Shown here one piece after another: positions 1 to 8,602 of a stretch of 64,000 bases of DNA. The position numbers were made by a program, and so were the translations under genes. The notes beneath the pieces were generated by a model. That model had not been told where the DNA came from and ran no database searches. It was given only the letters and a program-made list of their open reading frames with translations. Within the stretch, counting starts at the first letter, position 1; each line of letters opens with the position of its first letter. This DNA is from Streptosporangium saharense (GTDB taxonomy: Bacteria > Actinomycetota > Actinomycetes > Streptosporangiales > Streptosporangiaceae), in contig NZ_JACHJP010000009.1 of assembly GCF_014203715.1 (NCBI RefSeq), positions 246,719 through 310,718 on the forward strand, written 5' to 3'.

Positions 1-535
1 ACAGCAGGGTCACCCCCGTGAGCGTCAGCACACCGAGGAAGGCGCCGACCAGGTAGTACTTGAGCGCGGCCTCGGTGCCGGGGGCGTCGCCGGACAGCCC
101 GGCCAGCGCGTAGCCGGGCACGCTCGCCAGCAGGTAGGCCGCGACGAGGACCAGCAGGTCGCCCGCGCCCGCCAGCGTGACCGTGCCCAGGGCGGCCAGC
201 GACATCAGGACGTGCGCCTCCGGCCTGAGCCCTCCGCCCCTGGCAAGCACGCCCCTGGCGAGCACGAGGCAGGGCAGGGTCGCGAGCGCGGCCACCCCCC
301 GCACGACGTTGGTCAGCGGGTCCAGCACGTAGGAGCCGAAGACCGTGCCGCCGGGGGAGAACGCCGCGACGACGGCCGTGACCAGGCAGCCGGTCAGGCC
401 GAGCGCGCAGAGCCACGCCACCCACCGCGCGCCGCCCTTCGGCGAGACCGTGAGCGCCAGCAGCCCCAGCACCGCCCCGAACAGCACGAACAGCTCCGGC
501 AGCAGGTCGAGCGGGTCGTCCCGCATGCCGTTCAC
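1..535 (-). CDS. nuoN: NADH-quinone oxidoreductase subunit N, C-terminus cut by window edge
   Basis: Antiporter-like membrane subunit of complex I, last gene of the nuo operon here. About 178 N-terminal residues are visible. They are strongly hydrophobic, with at least four membrane segments, and end in the typical stretch around LKYYLVGAFLG. The chosen start is a GTG whose last two bases lie in the TGA stop of nuoM, so translation is coupled. An in-frame ATG nine bases further in is the alternative. The rest of the protein lies outside the window. The family call rests on the NuoN-like segment and on its position after nuoL and nuoM. Confidence 0.85.
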   Translation of the reverse strand, partial: MNGMRDDPLDLLPELFVLFGAVLGLLALTVSPKGGARWVAWLCALGLTGCLVTAVVAAFSPGGTVFGSYVLDPLTNVVRGVAALATLPCLVLARGVLARGGGLRPEAHVLMSLAALGTVTLAGAGDLLVLVAAYLLASVPGYALAGLSGDAPGTEAALKYYLVGAFLGVLTLTGVTLL

Positions 536-2025
536 CGGCTCACCAGCGAGACGAGCGCGGCGGCGGCCGGTTCCACGAAGGCCAGCAGCCAGTGCGGCGC
601 GACACCGATCACCGCCGACAGGACCAGCAGCGGGGCGACCGCCACCAGTTCGCGGGGCCGTACGTCAGAAACCAGGGGCGTCAGCTCCCCGGGGGCGCCG
701 AGGAAGGCGCGGTGCAGCATCCGCAGCATCAGTGCCGCGGTGACCAGGATGCCGAGGACCGAGACCGCGCCCGCCACGGCGGCGCCGGGGACCCCGGTCC
801 CGACGACCCCGGCGAAGATCTGGAACTCGGCGATGAATCCCGAAAGACCGGGCAGGCCCAGCGAGGCGAACGCCGCGACCGCCGTGAGACCGGTGAGGAC
901 CGGGGCGACCCCGGCGATCCCCCCGAACCGGCCGAGGTCGTAGTCGTGCGCCCGGTCCCACAGCACCCCGGTCAGCAGGAACAGCGCCCCGGTGACCAGG
1001 CCGTGGCTGACCATCTGGACGACGGCCCCGCTGACGGCCAGTTGCCTGGCGTGCGTGTCGCCCGCGACCAGGCCCGCCGCGCCGAGCGCCAGCACGACGT
1101 AACCCATGTGGTTGACCGAGGTGTAGGCGACCAGCCGTTTGACGTTCTCCTGGGCCAGGGCGACGAGCGCGCCGTACAGCACGCCGACCACGCCGACCAG
1201 GACGAACACCCAGGCGCCGCGCTGCCAGGCGCCGGGCAGCATCGGCATCGCGATCCTGGCCAGGCCGTAGACGCCCATCTTCAGCATGACGCCCGCCAGG
1301 ATGGCCGAGCCCGCCGCGGGCGCGTCGGTGTGCGCGGGCGGCAGCCAGGTGTGGAAGGGGACCGTCGGCGTCTTGATCGCCAGCCCGATCCCGACCGCGA
1401 GCAGCACCAGCCCCGCCGTGCCGGACGCCTCAGCGAACGGCGGCTCGCGCGTCAGGTCCACCATGTCGAACGTCCGGCCGCCGCCTCCCAGATAGAGGCC
1501 GATGAAGCCGAGCAGCAGCGCCAGCGAGCCGAGGAAGGTGTACAGGAAGAACCGCAGCGCCGAGCGGTAGCGGTCGCCGTGCCCCCACCCGGCGATCACG
1601 AAGTACATCCCGGCGATCGACAGGTCGAAGAAGACGAAGAACAGCAGCAGGTCCAGCGCCGCGAACAGTCCCGTGCAGACGGTCTGCAACCCCAGGAACA
1701 GCGCGGCGTACGGCCTGGCCCGCGTGGTCCGCCGCGCCGAGTAGAGGGCGCACGCCAGGAACAGCAGCGCGGTCATCGCGACCAGCGGCAGCGACAGGCC
1801 GTCCACGCCCACGTGGTAGCCCGCCCCCAGCGCCGGGATCCACCGGGCCCGTGTCTCGTAGCCGATCCCGCCCCGGTAGCCGTGCCACATCACGACCGTC
1901 AGCAGCAGGTCCACGGCCGCCGCGGCGATCCACACCGCGACGGCCCCCCGGTCCCCGATCCGGGGCAGCGCCAGCAGCCCCGCGGCCACCAGCGGCAGGA
2001 AGATCACGACGGTCAGCACGTCCAC
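532..2025 (-). CDS. nuoM: NADH-quinone oxidoreductase subunit M
   Basis: Proton-pumping antiporter-like subunit of complex I, 497 residues with about 14 predicted membrane segments. The conserved channel lysine region is present (AIKTPTVPFHTWLPPAHTDA), as is the NHMGYVVLALG region. The usual glutamate of the first-half channel (FWEMM in E. coli) appears to be replaced by aspartate (FFDLS), which keeps an acid. The GTG start lies inside the 3' end of nuoL (13-bp overlap), and the stop overlaps the start of nuoN. Order and overlaps show one transcript running down from nuoA. Confidence 0.95.
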   Translation of the reverse strand: MDVLTVVIFLPLVAAGLLALPRIGDRGAVAVWIAAAAVDLLLTVVMWHGYRGGIGYETRARWIPALGAGYHVGVDGLSLPLVAMTALLFLACALYSARRTTRARPYAALFLGLQTVCTGLFAALDLLLFFVFFDLSIAGMYFVIAGWGHGDRYRSALRFFLYTFLGSLALLLGFIGLYLGGGGRTFDMVDLTREPPFAEASGTAGLVLLAVGIGLAIKTPTVPFHTWLPPAHTDAPAAGSAILAGVMLKMGVYGLARIAMPMLPGAWQRGAWVFVLVGVVGVLYGALVALAQENVKRLVAYTSVNHMGYVVLALGAAGLVAGDTHARQLAVSGAVVQMVSHGLVTGALFLLTGVLWDRAHDYDLGRFGGIAGVAPVLTGLTAVAAFASLGLPGLSGFIAEFQIFAGVVGTGVPGAAVAGAVSVLGILVTAALMLRMLHRAFLGAPGELTPLVSDVRPRELVAVAPLLVLSAVIGVAPHWLLAFVEPAAAALVSLVSR

Positions 2026-3845
2026 CCCGTGAGCGCGATCACCACGGCCAGCAGCAGGAGCCAGACCGCCGCCTGGGCGAGGTAGGTGTGCACCAGCCCG
2101 GTCTGTGGCCTTCTGGCGAGTACGGCCAGCTCACCCGTCCCCGTCCCCACGTCACGGACCAGACCGTCAACCCCGGCCTCGGCCTTCTCCCGCAGCAGCC
2201 TGGCCAGCGCCGTCCCCGCCCTGCCCACGCCGTTGACCGCGCCATCGATGACCCGGTCGTCGAAGCGCGCCAGCGACCTGGCCAGCGCCATGACGGGCCG
2301 TACGACCAGGAAGGACGCGGCCCGCTCAAGGCCGAGCCAGTCCCGCGCGCCCGGCAGGCTCCACGGCACGCGCCACTTCAAGCCCGCCGCCGTGACGGCG
2401 AGTGCGAGGACCCCGGCGAGCAGCAGCCCACCGGCCCCGGGGCCGGGCTCGCCGTCCGCCCCGAGCAGGCGCCGCCAGGCGTCGAACACCGGGGGCAGCC
2501 CGACGAGACCGAACGTCGCCGCCGCCAGGGCCAGCACCGGAAGCGGCAGCCGCTCCAGCGGGCCGGGCCGCCGCCACCCCCGAACGTCCCCCGAGGCCCA
2601 CACCGCCGCCACGGCCTTGGCGGCGTAGGCGGCGCTCAGCAGTGCGGCGGCCAGCGCGACCGCGTACAGCCAGGGCGACCACCGCGCCGCGACCGTCAGG
2701 ATCGACTCCTTGGTGACCCACAGCGACAGCGGCGGCACCCCGCCGAGCGCCAGCGCGCCGACCCCGAACGAGACCCCCACCACCCGGTCACGCCGGGCCG
2801 CGCCACGCAGTTTCCCCAGGTCCCTGGTGCCGAGCGCGGCCAGCCACACGCCCGCGCACAGGAACAGCAGGCTCTTGACCGCGGCGTGCGCCACCAGGTG
2901 CGCGGCCCCGCCCGCCAGGGCGCCGACGCCCGCCGCCATGACCATGAAGCCGAGCTGGGCGCAGGTCGAGGCGGCCAGCAGCTGCTTCAGGTCGCGCTGG
3001 GCGAGGGCGACCACGCCCAGCAGCAGCGCGGTCAGCGCCCCCGCCCACGCCACGAGGTGCATGGCCCAGCCCGTCGCCGCGAGCAGCGGGCGCAGGCGCA
3101 GCAGCAGGTAGGCCCCGGCGGCGACCATGGTCGCCGAGTGGAGCAGCGCCGAGACCGGGCTCGGGCCGACCATCGCGCGTGACAGCCAGAACGACAGCGG
3201 GAGCTGGGCTGACTTGCCGAGCGCGGCGGCGACGACGCCCGCGGCGACCAGGTCGCGCCACGGCCGGGCGCCGTCCGCCAGACCGGCGAGTTCGAGCGAC
3301 CCGGTTCCGGCGAGCGCGCAGCCCGCCGCGACGTACAGGCCCACGTCGCCCGCCCGCGTCGTGACGAAGGCGACCTCCGCGGACCGTACGGCGGAGCCGT
3401 CGCGCCACACGAAGCCGATCAGCGCGTACGACATGGCGCCCATGACCTCCCAGCCCGCCAGCAGCAGCGCCAGGTCGGTCGCGGTGACGGTGACGAGCAT
3501 GGCGGCGGTGAACAGCAGCATCAGCCCGAAGAACCGGGCGCGGGCCCGCCGTACCTCACCGGTGTCGCCCGCCGCGAAGACGAGGATGGCCGCCGCGACC
3601 GCGCAGACCGTGACGACCAGGACCGAGGAGAGGCCGTCAACGGCCAGGCCCGCCCGCAGCCCGGCGAACAGCGGCGTCGTCGCGGCGGGACGGGTGAGGG
3701 CGGCGAGCACCGCCAGCACGAGGGCCACCGCGGTGACCGCGACGGCGGCCACGGGCGCGACCCGGTCGGCTCCGCGTCCGGTCACCAGCAGCGCCACACC
3801 GGCCAGGCCGGGCAGGGCGGGCAGCAGCCACGGCAGCGCGCTCAT
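2013..3845 (-). CDS. nuoL: NADH-quinone oxidoreductase subunit L
   Basis: Largest antiporter-like subunit of complex I, 610 residues. Conserved pump features are visible: the channel glutamate in LLAGWEVMGAMSYALIGF, the lysine in GKSAQLPLSFWL and the histidine in SALLHSATMV. The C-terminal part contains the long amphipathic region and a final membrane helix (LLLLAVVIALTG). Its start overlaps the nuoK stop by 4 bp and its end overlaps nuoM by 13 bp. Retention of these residues argues that the paralogue still translocates ions, although most of the peripheral arm is missing from the operon. Confidence 0.95.
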   Translation of the reverse strand: MSALPWLLPALPGLAGVALLVTGRGADRVAPVAAVAVTAVALVLAVLAALTRPAATTPLFAGLRAGLAVDGLSSVLVVTVCAVAAAILVFAAGDTGEVRRARARFFGLMLLFTAAMLVTVTATDLALLLAGWEVMGAMSYALIGFVWRDGSAVRSAEVAFVTTRAGDVGLYVAAGCALAGTGSLELAGLADGARPWRDLVAAGVVAAALGKSAQLPLSFWLSRAMVGPSPVSALLHSATMVAAGAYLLLRLRPLLAATGWAMHLVAWAGALTALLLGVVALAQRDLKQLLAASTCAQLGFMVMAAGVGALAGGAAHLVAHAAVKSLLFLCAGVWLAALGTRDLGKLRGAARRDRVVGVSFGVGALALGGVPPLSLWVTKESILTVAARWSPWLYAVALAAALLSAAYAAKAVAAVWASGDVRGWRRPGPLERLPLPVLALAAATFGLVGLPPVFDAWRRLLGADGEPGPGAGGLLLAGVLALAVTAAGLKWRVPWSLPGARDWLGLERAASFLVVRPVMALARSLARFDDRVIDGAVNGVGRAGTALARLLREKAEAGVDGLVRDVGTGTGELAVLARRPQTGLVHTYLAQAAVWLLLLAVVIALTGWTC

Positions 3846-4147
3846 CCCCGCAGGTCCTCGGCCTCGTCGGTCATGTCGATCTCACGGGCCCTGAAGATGG
3901 CCGTGGTGACCGCGAACCCCATGACCATCTCCAGGGCCATGACGGTCACCGCGACCAGCACCAGGACCTGCCCGTCGGCGGAGGCGGGCGCCACGTGGTA
4001 CCAGAAGGCCCCGGCCGCCGCGAGCAGGCCGTTGATCATGAGTTCTAGGCCCATCATCAGCATGACGATCGACTGCTGGGACAGCACGCCGTACAGGCCG
4101 ACGGAGAACAGCGCGCACGCGAGCAGCAGGAAGGCGTGCAGTCCCAC
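3842..4147 (-). CDS. nuoK: NADH-quinone oxidoreductase subunit K
   Basis: Small three-helix membrane subunit of complex I, 101 residues, the usual family size. Both conserved membrane glutamates appear to be kept, one in MMGLELMINGLL and one in VMALEMVMGFAV. GTG is used as start, one base downstream of the nuoJ stop, and the end overlaps nuoL by 4 bp. The C-terminal tail (DMTDEAEDLRG) is acidic and cytoplasmic. It acts with NuoJ and NuoA in the ion-conducting region next to the quinone site. Confidence 0.94.
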   Translation of the reverse strand: MGLHAFLLLACALFSVGLYGVLSQQSIVMLMMGLELMINGLLAAAGAFWYHVAPASADGQVLVLVAVTVMALEMVMGFAVTTAIFRAREIDMTDEAEDLRG

Positions 4148-4148
4148 C

Positions 4149-4655
4149 TCAGCACCCCCGCCCTGGGTGACGGCGGTTCACTGACAGCACGACCGAGGAG
4201 ACCATCGTGGCGAGGATGGCCACCCCGATGATCATCATCACGAGCATCTTCGGCCCCATGATCGCCAGGCCGAGCGCGCGCGTCGGATCGGCGGGCGGGC
4301 GGCCGTGGCGGACGGGCTCGGGCAGCAGGAACGTCCCGGTGGCGAGCAGCACGAAGACGGCGCCCGCGACGGACGCCGCCCACCGGGCGTTGTGCGTCAT
4401 CCTCATGGGCATCAGCCCGGCGGGGTTCATCATGTACATGACCATGAAGACCGCCATGACGAGCATCTCCATGACCATCATGAGGATGATCACGTAGCCG
4501 AGATACTCAAGGCCGAGCAGCAGCAGCGCCAGGCCGACGGCCACCAGCGACCCCAGCAGCGCGAACGTCGCCCGCGCCATCGAGCCGACCCTGAAGACCG
4601 CGACGCCGCCCGCGACCGCGACCACGGCGAGCACCCAGAAGGCCACGTCCCTCAC
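4149..4655 (-). CDS. nuoJ: NADH-quinone oxidoreductase subunit J
   Basis: Membrane subunit of complex I, 168 residues with five hydrophobic segments. The diagnostic helix GLEYLGYVIILMMVMEMLVM carries the conserved glutamate-tyrosine stretch of NuoJ. The frame stays open far upstream, but the true start is the GTG that overlaps the TGA of nuoH. The upstream extension only shadows nuoH. nuoK follows after one base. The protein is methionine-rich in its middle (MMVMEMLVMAVFMVMYMM), which is unusual for so GC-rich a genome but fits a membrane helix. Confidence 0.92.
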   Translation of the reverse strand: MRDVAFWVLAVVAVAGGVAVFRVGSMARATFALLGSLVAVGLALLLLGLEYLGYVIILMMVMEMLVMAVFMVMYMMNPAGLMPMRMTHNARWAASVAGAVFVLLATGTFLLPEPVRHGRPPADPTRALGLAIMGPKMLVMMIIGVAILATMVSSVVLSVNRRHPGRGC

Positions 4656-5536
4656 AGCACCACCACCGACACGACGAGCAGTTGCAGCAGCGTGGCCGGG
4701 ATCAGCACCAGCCACGAAAGGCGGGTGAACAGGTCCATCCGCACGGTCGGCAGCACCCGCCCGCTCCACACCAGCAGGGCGAGCACCGCGACGGTCTTGA
4801 GTGCCGTCCACAGCCACGGCGGCAGCAGCGGACCCGCCCCGCCGCCGAGGAACAGGGGCACGGCCGCCGCCGCGACGACCACGAGCAGCGCGTACCGCCC
4901 GGCCTGGAAGACCAGCCGGTCGGGGCCGGACAGTTCGGCGGGCACGCCCCCGCAGATGTCGTCGGAGACGGGACCGTCCATCGGCCCCCAGAAGGCCATC
5001 GCCACGGCCGAGACGAGATAGACCGCGAACGCCACCGGCATCCACACCGCGAACCACAGCCCCCGCTGCGCCGCGACCACGTCGGCGAACCGCAGCGAAC
5101 CCGCCCCGAGCGCCACGGTGATCAGGGCGAACATGTGCGGCAGCTCGTAGGCGAGCCCCTGGGCCACGAACCGGTAGCCGCCGACGAGCGGGTACACCGA
5201 GTTGACACCCCACCCGACCAGCCAGAGCGCGCCCCACGCGCCGACCTCCATGGCGTTGAACCACACCACGCCGACCGCCATTTCGGCGACCGGCCGCTCC
5301 CCGAGCGGCAGCACCGCGCCCGCGAGCACCGCTACGGCGAGCAGCCCGCAGACCCCGGTCCGTACCAGCAGGGTGTCGGCAAGCCGGGTGCGCCGCCGCT
5401 GCTGCAGGAGCAGCCGCGCCACCCGCCGCAGCGGCTCCCCGGCGCCGCCCCCGGGCACGGCCAGCACCGCGTCGAACACGGCGGCGCAGAGCGCCAGCGT
5501 TCCCACGGCCCCGAGCAGGACGAGCGCCTCACCCAT
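4652..5536 (-). CDS. nuoH: NADH-quinone oxidoreductase subunit H
   Basis: Membrane subunit forming the quinone chamber of complex I, 294 residues, somewhat short for the family. Seven to eight membrane segments are visible. The typical QGLAYELPHMFALITVAL element matches the AQ-ISYE-P loop of NuoH. The later loop that usually has an acidic E-x-E-L-V-x-G-Y-x-T-E pattern is changed to GGVPAELSGPDRLVFQAGRY, so part of the acidic E-channel is not conserved. The ATG start overlaps the previous gene by 8 bp and the stop overlaps nuoJ. The altered loop may reflect a different partner subunit in this headless operon. Confidence 0.92.
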   Translation of the reverse strand: MGEALVLLGAVGTLALCAAVFDAVLAVPGGGAGEPLRRVARLLLQQRRRTRLADTLLVRTGVCGLLAVAVLAGAVLPLGERPVAEMAVGVVWFNAMEVGAWGALWLVGWGVNSVYPLVGGYRFVAQGLAYELPHMFALITVALGAGSLRFADVVAAQRGLWFAVWMPVAFAVYLVSAVAMAFWGPMDGPVSDDICGGVPAELSGPDRLVFQAGRYALLVVVAAAAVPLFLGGGAGPLLPPWLWTALKTVAVLALLVWSGRVLPTVRMDLFTRLSWLVLIPATLLQLLVVSVVVL

Positions 5537-6593
5537 CCCGCGCGCCCCGTAGCTGGTCCAGGTCGGGGTCGAGGCCCGCGACGACCAGCCGCGCCGCCGC
5601 CAGATCCGCCCCGGTGACAAGCTCGGGCAGTACGGCCAGCAGCCCCCGGGACGGTTCCCCGCCGACCGGTCCCCTCGGCCCCTCGTCGTCGTCGAGCGGC
5701 CGCCCGTCGTCCAGGTCCCGCAGCGCCAGGCCCGTCCGGTCGAGCCAGGTGCCCACCCGCCGGACCAGCCCGCCCGGGGCCGGGTCCCGCGCGGCGGGCA
5801 GGTCGCGCAGCACCCACTTGAGCGTCCGCGACCGCCGTACGGCACGGGCGAAGCCGGGGAAGTCCCGCCTGACCCACTGGTCCTGCCGTTCCCACAGGAG
5901 ACGGTCGCGCAGCCGCCGCGCCCGCGCGCTCGCCCCGGGCCAGCCCGCGACGGCCAGCAGCCGCCCGAGGCTGTCCAGGTGCGAGGCCGCCAGGCGGCGG
6001 GCGGCCTCGCCGCGTGTCACCTCGCGTCCTTCGAGCGCCGCGAGCCACGGGGCGTCCCAGAACCGCTCCCCGCCGAGCCCCCCGGCGACCTCGACCCTGG
6101 CCCGCTGGATCACGTCCCCCTGCAGGACGGTCTCCACGACGAGCCCGGCGGGCCAGTCGGGGAGCACGGGGCCGAGGGGGACGCGCAACCGGTCGAGGGT
6201 CAGGCCGTCACGGTCCGGACCCCTGTCGGCCATCGGGACGTCCGTCCTCTCACCGGTGTCCGTACCGGGGGAGCGGGGACGGGCCAGCCGGACGACCGCC
6301 TCGTCCAGGGCGGCGGCCACCCGCTCCGGTGGCGCGTCCCCGCGCAGCCGTACCAGCTCGCCGGGGGCGGGGACAGTGGTCCAGACCATCTCGACCGCCC
6401 TGCTCAGGGCGTCGGCGGGAGTGCCGCAGACCACGAGGAGACCGGTCCCGGAGGGCGCGTGGGCGTGGCGCCAGCCCCGCCTGGACAGCTCGGCCTCGAC
6501 GAGCAGCCGGGAGCGGGTTCCGTGCGGGGCGGTGACGACCATCGGGCGGGGGCAGGCGGCGGCGAACCCGGCCAGCCACCCGCTCAGGCCCAT
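5529..6593 (-). CDS. NuoB-NuoD-like fusion protein of the complex I paralogue
   Basis: A 354-residue soluble protein encoded between nuoA and nuoH, the place of nuoB-nuoC-nuoD in a full operon. Residues 1 to about 110 resemble a degenerate NuoB-like fold (VVTAPHGTRSRL, LLVVCGTPADALSRAVEMVW). The remainder has short stretches recalling the 49-kDa/NuoD family (VETVLQGDVIQRARVEVAGG, ERFWDAPWLAALEG, DSLGRLLAVAG). Only two cysteines are visible in the N-terminal half, so the four-cysteine N2 cluster motif of NuoB is absent. The start ATG overlaps the nuoA stop by 10 bp. The NuoB/NuoD relation is inferred from position and weak motifs. It could instead be a distinct actinobacterial assembly partner. 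Confidence 0.6.
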   Translation of the reverse strand: MGLSGWLAGFAAACPRPMVVTAPHGTRSRLLVEAELSRRGWRHAHAPSGTGLLVVCGTPADALSRAVEMVWTTVPAPGELVRLRGDAPPERVAAALDEAVVRLARPRSPGTDTGERTDVPMADRGPDRDGLTLDRLRVPLGPVLPDWPAGLVVETVLQGDVIQRARVEVAGGLGGERFWDAPWLAALEGREVTRGEAARRLAASHLDSLGRLLAVAGWPGASARARRLRDRLLWERQDQWVRRDFPGFARAVRRSRTLKWVLRDLPAARDPAPGGLVRRVGTWLDRTGLALRDLDDGRPLDDDEGPRGPVGGEPSRGLLAVLPELVTGADLAAARLVVAGLDPDLDQLRGARDG

Positions 6594-6931
6594 CGCAGCG
6601 CCCCCTGCCGCCAGGCGTAGGCGACCCCGGTCATCAGAAGTCCCAGGAAGGCGAACATCTCGACCACCGCGCCCACGCCGACCTCGGAGACGACGAGCGC
6701 CCACGGATACATGAAGACCATCTCCATGTCGAAGGCGAGGAAGAGCAGCGAGACCGTGTACCAGCGCACGTGGAAGCGGGACAGGGCGTGCTCCCTCGGC
6801 GGGGCGCCCGACAGGAACGGGCCCACGGTCAGGACAGGGCCCGGCGCCAGCAGGCGGGAGAGCGCGTGGACGGCGAGCACTCCCAGGGCCAGCACGCCCA
6901 GCAGACCGAGCACGGCGGCCCAGGGTTCCAT
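6584..6931 (-). CDS. nuoA: NADH-quinone oxidoreductase subunit A
   Basis: First gene of the nuo operon; 115-residue membrane subunit with three helices. The NuoA signature is clear: a loop RFHVRWYTVSLLFLAFDMEM followed by VFMYPWALVV, with the conserved F-D-x-E in the second helix. The ATG at 6931 is preceded by GGAGAG at a good distance and is preferred over an in-frame TTG at 6943. The gene diverges from a sugar ABC operon across a 393-bp intergenic region. NuoA caps the quinone site together with NuoH, NuoJ and NuoB-type subunits. Confidence 0.93.
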   Translation of the reverse strand: MEPWAAVLGLLGVLALGVLAVHALSRLLAPGPVLTVGPFLSGAPPREHALSRFHVRWYTVSLLFLAFDMEMVFMYPWALVVSEVGVGAVVEMFAFLGLLMTGVAYAWRQGALRWA

Positions 6932-7324
6932 GGATCTCTCCAACCGTTTTACTAGGATCCGTAGTTCCCCGTCGGCCGTCCGGCAACCGCCGTGCCGTAC
7001 GTCGTCGCAGCTCGTCGGTTGTTTTCCGGCGGACCGCCATGTCTCCTACCGCCGATAGTGAGCGGGCCCGGAACCGCGTGAAGGCTGGTATGGACCGGTG
7101 GAACGCTCTCCTGATCGACGTTGCCAAACCGATATCAACCGGTATAGACCAGCCTCGTTCGGCGAACCTACTCTGGTCCGCACCACGGAAAAGCCCGGAG
7201 CGTCGCGACCCACAGGCCGCCACCGGCTCTCTTTCGAGCACTCCAACCCGCCGGGCGAACCCCGGCGGCCCCCCGGCTGGTACGGACCGGCTCCGATCGT
7301 CTGAAACATCAAGGTGGTAATCAC
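6932..7324. promoter_or_regulatory. Divergent intergenic region with four DasR-like operator sites
   Basis: No gene is seen in these 393 bases between nuoA and the sugar ABC operon. Four copies of a TGGT-N4-ACC type dyad occur: CTGGTATGGACCGG at 7085-7098; CCGGTATAGACCAG at 7139-7152 (read on the other strand CTGGTCTATACCGG); CTGGTCCGCACCAC at 7173-7186; and CTGGTACGGACCGG at 7277-7290. They resemble the DasR responsive element (core TGGTCTAGACCA, known from Streptomyces amino-sugar regulation), matching about 8 to 10 of 12 positions. This suggests control of the ABC operon by a GntR-family DasR-like repressor encoded elsewhere. Confidence 0.55.
7121..7148 (+). promoter_or_regulatory. Putative sigma-70 promoter of the sugar ABC operon
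   Basis: TTGCCA at 7121-7126 and TATAGA at 7143-7148 are separated by 16 bases, a good housekeeping-type promoter. The -10 box lies within the second DasR-like site (7139-7152), so a bound repressor would block polymerase. The leader to the GTG at 7325 would be about 170 nt and contains two more sites. Confidence 0.5.
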
Positions 7325-8590
7325 GTGAACAAGAGGCTCGTCGGTGCGCTGACGCTCGGCCTGTCCGCGGCGCTGGTCATGACCGGCTGCGGTTCGACCC
7401 AGAGCGGGAGCGACGGTGGTGACAAGGCGTCCGGTGGCGACGTCACGCTGAAGCTGGTCGCCGCCGACTACGGCGACGGCCCCACCGCCGACAACAGCGG
7501 TGAGAAGTTCTGGAAGGGCGTCGTCGACGGCTTCCAGAAGGCCAACCCCGGCATCAAGGTCGACGTCCAGGTCATCAACTGGAACGACATCGACAAGCAG
7601 GTCGCGACCATGGTCCAGAACGGCCAGGTGCCCGACATCCTGCAGACCGGCGACTACTCCGGCTTCGTCAAGGACGGCCTGCTCTACAAGACCGACGAGG
7701 TCCTGTCCGCCTCGACCTCGGCCGACCTGCTGCCCAAGTTCGCCGACTTCGGCAAGGTGGACGGCGTCGGCTACGGCATCCCGTTCGTCTCCTCGGCCCG
7801 CGCCCTGTTCTACAACAAGGACCTGTTCACCAAGGCCGGGATCGCCGAGCCGCCCAAGACATGGGACGAGCTCAAGGCCGCGGCGGAGAAGCTGAAGAAG
7901 GCCGGTGTCAGCCAGCCGTTCGGCCTGCCGCTGGGCAACGAGGAGGCCCAGGCCGAGTCGTTCCTGTGGTTCATGGGCAACGGCGGCGGCTACAAGGACT
8001 CCTCAGGCGCGTGGGCTGTCGACTCCGCAGCCAACGTCGAGGCCTTCCAGTACCTCAAGGGCCTGGTCGACGCGGGCCTGACGACCCCCAACCCCGGCAC
8101 CAAGAACCGCAAGGACGTCTGGGCGGACTTCGCCGCGGGCAAGGTCGGCATGGTCAACGGCGGCCCCATGTCCATCCCGATCTTCGAGAAGGGCGGCCTG
8201 ACCAACTTCGGCGTCGCCCCGATCGCGGGCAAGACCGCGGCCCTGGACACCACGCTCGGTGTCGAGGACTGGATCATGGCGTTCAACAAGAACGGCCACC
8301 AGGAGCAGATCAAGAAGTTCTTCGACTACTTCTACTCCGGTGACGCCGCACAGAAGATCAGCGACACCTACAAGCTGCTGCCGGTGACGAAGTCCGGCAT
8401 CGAGAAGCTCTCCTCGGACGAGAAGCTCAAGCCGTTCCTGGACGCGCTGCCCAACGCGACGTTCTACCCCTTCCAGGACCCCAAGTGGTCCGAGGTGAAC
8501 ACGCAGGTCAAGCAGACCATCGGCGGCGCCGTCGGCGGGGACCCGAAGGCCGTGCTCGGCGCGATCCAGAAGGTCGCGACCGCGGGCTGA
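7325..8590 (+). CDS. Sugar ABC transporter substrate-binding lipoprotein
   Basis: Extracellular solute-binding protein, family 1 type, 421 residues. The N-terminus is a lipoprotein signal (MNKRLVGALTLGLSAALVM, then TGC with the lipid-accepting cysteine near residue 22) followed by a Ser/Gly linker. The mature part shows family features: PGIKVDVQVINWNDIDKQV near residue 75, the DILQTGDYSG region, and YNKDLFTKAGIAEPPKTWDEL. The GTG start has AAGGTGG upstream. Two permease genes follow, separated from it by a long hairpin. No ATPase gene is present, as in Streptomyces systems that share the MsiK ATPase. The DasR-like sites upstream suggest amino sugars or chito-oligosaccharides as substrate, an inference only. 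Confidence 0.88.
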   Translation: MNKRLVGALTLGLSAALVMTGCGSTQSGSDGGDKASGGDVTLKLVAADYGDGPTADNSGEKFWKGVVDGFQKANPGIKVDVQVINWNDIDKQVATMVQNGQVPDILQTGDYSGFVKDGLLYKTDEVLSASTSADLLPKFADFGKVDGVGYGIPFVSSARALFYNKDLFTKAGIAEPPKTWDELKAAAEKLKKAGVSQPFGLPLGNEEAQAESFLWFMGNGGGYKDSSGAWAVDSAANVEAFQYLKGLVDAGLTTPNPGTKNRKDVWADFAAGKVGMVNGGPMSIPIFEKGGLTNFGVAPIAGKTAALDTTLGVEDWIMAFNKNGHQEQIKKFFDYFYSGDAAQKISDTYKLLPVTKSGIEKLSSDEKLKPFLDALPNATFYPFQDPKWSEVNTQVKQTIGGAVGGDPKAVLGAIQKVATAG

Positions 8591-8602
8591 CCCTCACCCC
8601 CG

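Noticed and set aside
592..2085. Long plus-strand frame of 497 codons opposite nuoM
   Set aside because: Arg/Gln/Asp-rich, low-complexity translation with no family features; it is the antisense shadow of a well-supported membrane protein gene. Many similar shadows occur over the window for the same GC reason.
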